Below are positions 62,117 through 64,000 of a stretch of DNA of 64,000 nt, in pieces (the first letter of the stretch is position 1; every line of letters starts with the position of its first letter). A model generated the notes under the pieces. The model was not told the origin of the DNA. It saw only the letters and a program-made list of their open reading frames with translations, and did not search any database. The DNA lies in the NCBI GenBank assembly GCA_023250155.1, contig JAHFBG010000001.1, positions 123,121 to 187,120 on the forward strand, given 5' to 3'. Both the position numbers and the translations under genes were made by a program. The stretch is from Candidatus Melainabacteria bacterium (GTDB lineage: Bacteria; Cyanobacteriota; Vampirovibrionia; 2-02-FULL-35-15).

Positions 62117-64000
62117 TTATCTACAAACACAAAGGTTGTTAACATTAATTCCGTTGTTTTGACATGTTTGTCCCGCTGGGCAACCGCTATTAAAGTTAAA
62201 ACATCCTTCAAAACCTTGATGGTTTGTACAAGGTGAGGGTGGTGGTGGTGGTATATTTTGGCAATAACAATTTGACAATGGGTTAGGGCCTGATGCTACA
62301 CAAGTCCTTCCAGCTGGGCAGTTCCATTGTCCAGCTGAACAAGCAACTATGGCTCCAGTTTGATTTGGAAAAATTGAACCACATGGAATCCAACAACTAG
62401 GACTGTTAGCACACTTGGTAGCATCAGTTGGACAACATGCTGTTGGTGAAGTTCCTAACCCATTAACTAGTGGACAACAAGTAGTACCACACTGTGAATG
62501 ACCAGCAGCACAACTCCATCCAGTACAAAGTGCATTACACACATAAGCAGAAGCATAAAGAGGATCAGAGTGAGGTGTACCAGGAGGATCGCAAATCTCT
62601 CCTGTATATCCTTGTACTATGCCATCTCCGCAAGCATTTACACACACTGAACAAGTTCCATTGCAAATCCTTCCTGCTGGGCATGTTGTTGCACCAGGAG
62701 GATCATCGCAGATTTCAGGAGGGTTTACTATAGTATCACCGCATATAGGGGTTGATGAACATATACATTGGTATGTTGTTATTCCGGGAGAAGGTGTATT
62801 ATTTGTAACACCCAAGCGACAATATGGAGCAAGAGCAGGACAAAAACCTGGTCCACAATCACATTTTTGATTGTCTGGAACACCAGAGCCAAGTGTAGCT
62901 AAAGTTACACCGGCTTTAAGTACACAAGCATCGTTGTTAACACATGCAAGAAGCTCATCACCATCAGTACGCATTAGATATTTTTTACATGGTGCATTTA
63001 AAGGACACCAACCACCACAATTACCAGGATTAGAGCAGTAACAAAATTTTACTGCAGGATGAGAGACTAAGCTACAACTTGATGATACTGATACACTACA
63101 ACCAGTACCTGAGCATGATGTTGCACTACTAAAAGTAGCAGAAGCTGGAAGAGAACAATATGTATTGGGAAGACATTTCCATAAAGCACCATTAAGACAG
63201 ACTCCATCAGTGGTACCAAAAGATGATGATTTTATAGTTTCACAATAAGTTATATCTAAGGTAGAAAATACAGCTACTTTTTTCCAAGTGCCAGCACATG
63301 CTCCTGCTGGTGGAGTACTGGGATTTATACAAGTATTAGTAACTGTGTTACAAACGTTACCTGCCGGACAATGTGTATCATTTAAACACTGTACACAAGT
63401 ATTGCCTGCTGGATTACCAGGAGCAGTTTTACAAGCATTTCCTAGAGAATTAGCTATACACTGTGGATCATTTGTACACTGTACACAGGTATTAGCTTGT
63501 GGAGCAGCTGCGTTACAAACAGTTCCTAGTGGATTTCCAGCACAATCTAGATCATCTATACACTGTACACAAGTATTGCCTGCTGGATTACCAGGAGCAG
63601 TTTTACAAGCATTTCCTAGAGAGTTAGCTATACACTGTGGATCATTTGTACACTGTACACAGGTATTAGCTTGTGGATCAACTGTGTTACAAACAGTTCC
63701 TAGTGGATTTCCAGCACAATCTAGATCATCTGTACACTGTACACAAGTATTGCCTGCTGGATTACCAGGAGCAGTTTTACAAGCATTTCCTAGAGAGTTA
63801 GCTATACACTGTGGATCATTTGTACATACTACACAGGTATTAGCTTGTGGAGCAGCTGCGTTACAAACAGTTCCTAGTGGATTTCCAGCACAATCTAGAT
63901 CATCTATACACTGTACACAAGTATTGCCTGCTGGATTACCAGGAGCAGTTTTACAAGCATTTCCTAGAGAGTTAGCTATACACTGTGGATCATTTGTACA
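62117..64000 (-). CDS. Large cysteine-rich tandem-repeat surface protein (partial, no start in window)
   Basis: The frame is open from the last base of the window to the stop at 62117, at least 627 residues; the Met at 62974 is internal. The upstream part is a tandem array of 58-residue units (CVQC-TNDPQC-IANSLGNAC half, then CVQC-IDDLDC-AGNPLGTVC half). The later part has two CGDG-x-PExCD modules (CGDTIVNPPEICD; CGDGIVQ...GEICD) like those of the protein at 59583-60755, and other Cys-rich stretches. It must be exported to form disulfides. Probably an adhesin or cell-surface layer protein. Confidence 0.75.
   Translation of the reverse strand, partial: CTNDPQCIANSLGNACKTAPGNPAGNTCVQCIDDLDCAGNPLGTVCNAAAPQANTCVVCTNDPQCIANSLGNACKTAPGNPAGNTCVQCTDDLDCAGNPLGTVCNTVDPQANTCVQCTNDPQCIANSLGNACKTAPGNPAGNTCVQCIDDLDCAGNPLGTVCNAAAPQANTCVQCTNDPQCIANSLGNACKTAPGNPAGNTCVQCLNDTHCPAGNVCNTVTNTCINPSTPPAGACAGTWKKVAVFSTLDITYCETIKSSSFGTTDGVCLNGALWKCLPNTYCSLPASATFSSATSCSGTGCSVSVSSSCSLVSHPAVKFCYCSNPGNCGGWCPLNAPCKKYLMRTDGDELLACVNNDACVLKAGVTLATLGSGVPDNQKCDCGPGFCPALAPYCRLGVTNNTPSPGITTYQCICSSTPICGDTIVNPPEICDDPPGATTCPAGRICNGTCSVCVNACGDGIVQGYTGEICDPPGTPHSDPLYASAYVCNALCTGWSCAAGHSQCGTTCCPLVNGLGTSPTACCPTDATKCANSPSCWIPCGSIFPNQTGAIVACSAGQWNCPAGRTCVASGPNPLSNCYCQNIPPPPPSPCTNHQGFEGCFNFNSGCPAGQTCQNNGINVNNLCVCR
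63387..64000 (-). repeat. 174-bp near-identical tandem repeat array (58 codons)
   Basis: Units start at 63387, 63561, 63735 and 63909 (the last cut by the window end). Period is exactly 174 bp. Units differ by a few bases (for example GCAGCTGCG versus TCAACTGTG). Each unit is itself a diverged duplication of a 28-30-residue module with the pattern C-x2-C-x5-C-x8-C. Confidence 0.95.

Noticed and set aside
63387..64000. CRISPR array
   Set aside because: The repeat unit is 174 bp with no unique spacers, and the frame is open throughout and encodes a regular cysteine pattern. It is a protein repeat.

Overview
The window is AT-rich bacterial chromosome with dense coding on both strands. Several features point to a Gram-negative member of the cyanobacterial radiation that does not photosynthesise, such as the Melainabacteria/Vampirovibrionia. 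These are a PilQ-type secretin, an Rcp1-like response regulator beside a histidine kinase with a DUF3365-like sensor, ThyX instead of ThyA, and heptanucleotide repeat tracts like the STRR sequences of cyanobacteria. No photosynthesis gene is visible. The lineage is an inference from gene style; the individual gene calls do not depend on it.

Layout. 1-2.3 kb: the smc 3' end, scpA and scpB (condensin), closed by a terminator. 2.3-12.7 kb: an S8-type protease with a very long N-terminal region, a double guanylate-kinase-like protein, metK under a SAM-I riboswitch, a thioesterase, thyX-crp and fabG. 12.7-20 kb: a minus-strand run of a Zn/Lys-rich coiled-coil protein, a secretin, a secreted coiled-coil protein and a PilX-like protein, probably type IV pilus or secretion related. 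20-32.6 kb: tRNA-Ala, a primary-type sigma factor, nadD, aspS, cbiX-corA-hisF, a DEDD exonuclease, an HD-domain membrane protein and a pentapeptide-repeat protein. 32.7-43.3 kb: an M32 carboxypeptidase, dnaN-murF-pgi, lpdA, hom and ruvB. 43.3-47.8 kb: a signalling cluster of histidine kinase, Rcp1-like regulator and two receiver-CpaE ATPases. 48.3-55.3 kb: an oxidoreductase, a BNR-propeller exoprotein convergent with a five-haem cytochrome, and a trypsin-like protease. 55.3-64 kb: aconitase, a divergent nagB-like/nanE amino-sugar pair, then cysteine-rich surface proteins, the last of which runs off the window inside a 174-bp tandem array.

The most unusual content is repetitive DNA, of three kinds. 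(1) Short palindromes of 28-29 bp have fixed GTAGG...CCTAC ends and a fixed centre (TCGCGA or TTTNAAA), but arms that differ from copy to copy while staying self-complementary. Several lie in frame inside real genes (nadD, hom, the BNR protein, the cytochrome). (2) Degenerate heptamer arrays lie between genes, but also in frame inside scpB, the cytochrome and nagB, and they supply the C-termini of two other proteins. (3) A dispersed leader-like element has a conserved arm of about 45 nt followed by a hairpin of changing sequence. It is present four times, each time with the hairpin facing the start of a downstream gene (lpdA, the histidine kinase, a coiled-coil protein, tRNA-Ala).

There is no rRNA, CRISPR array, transposase or prophage gene in the window.
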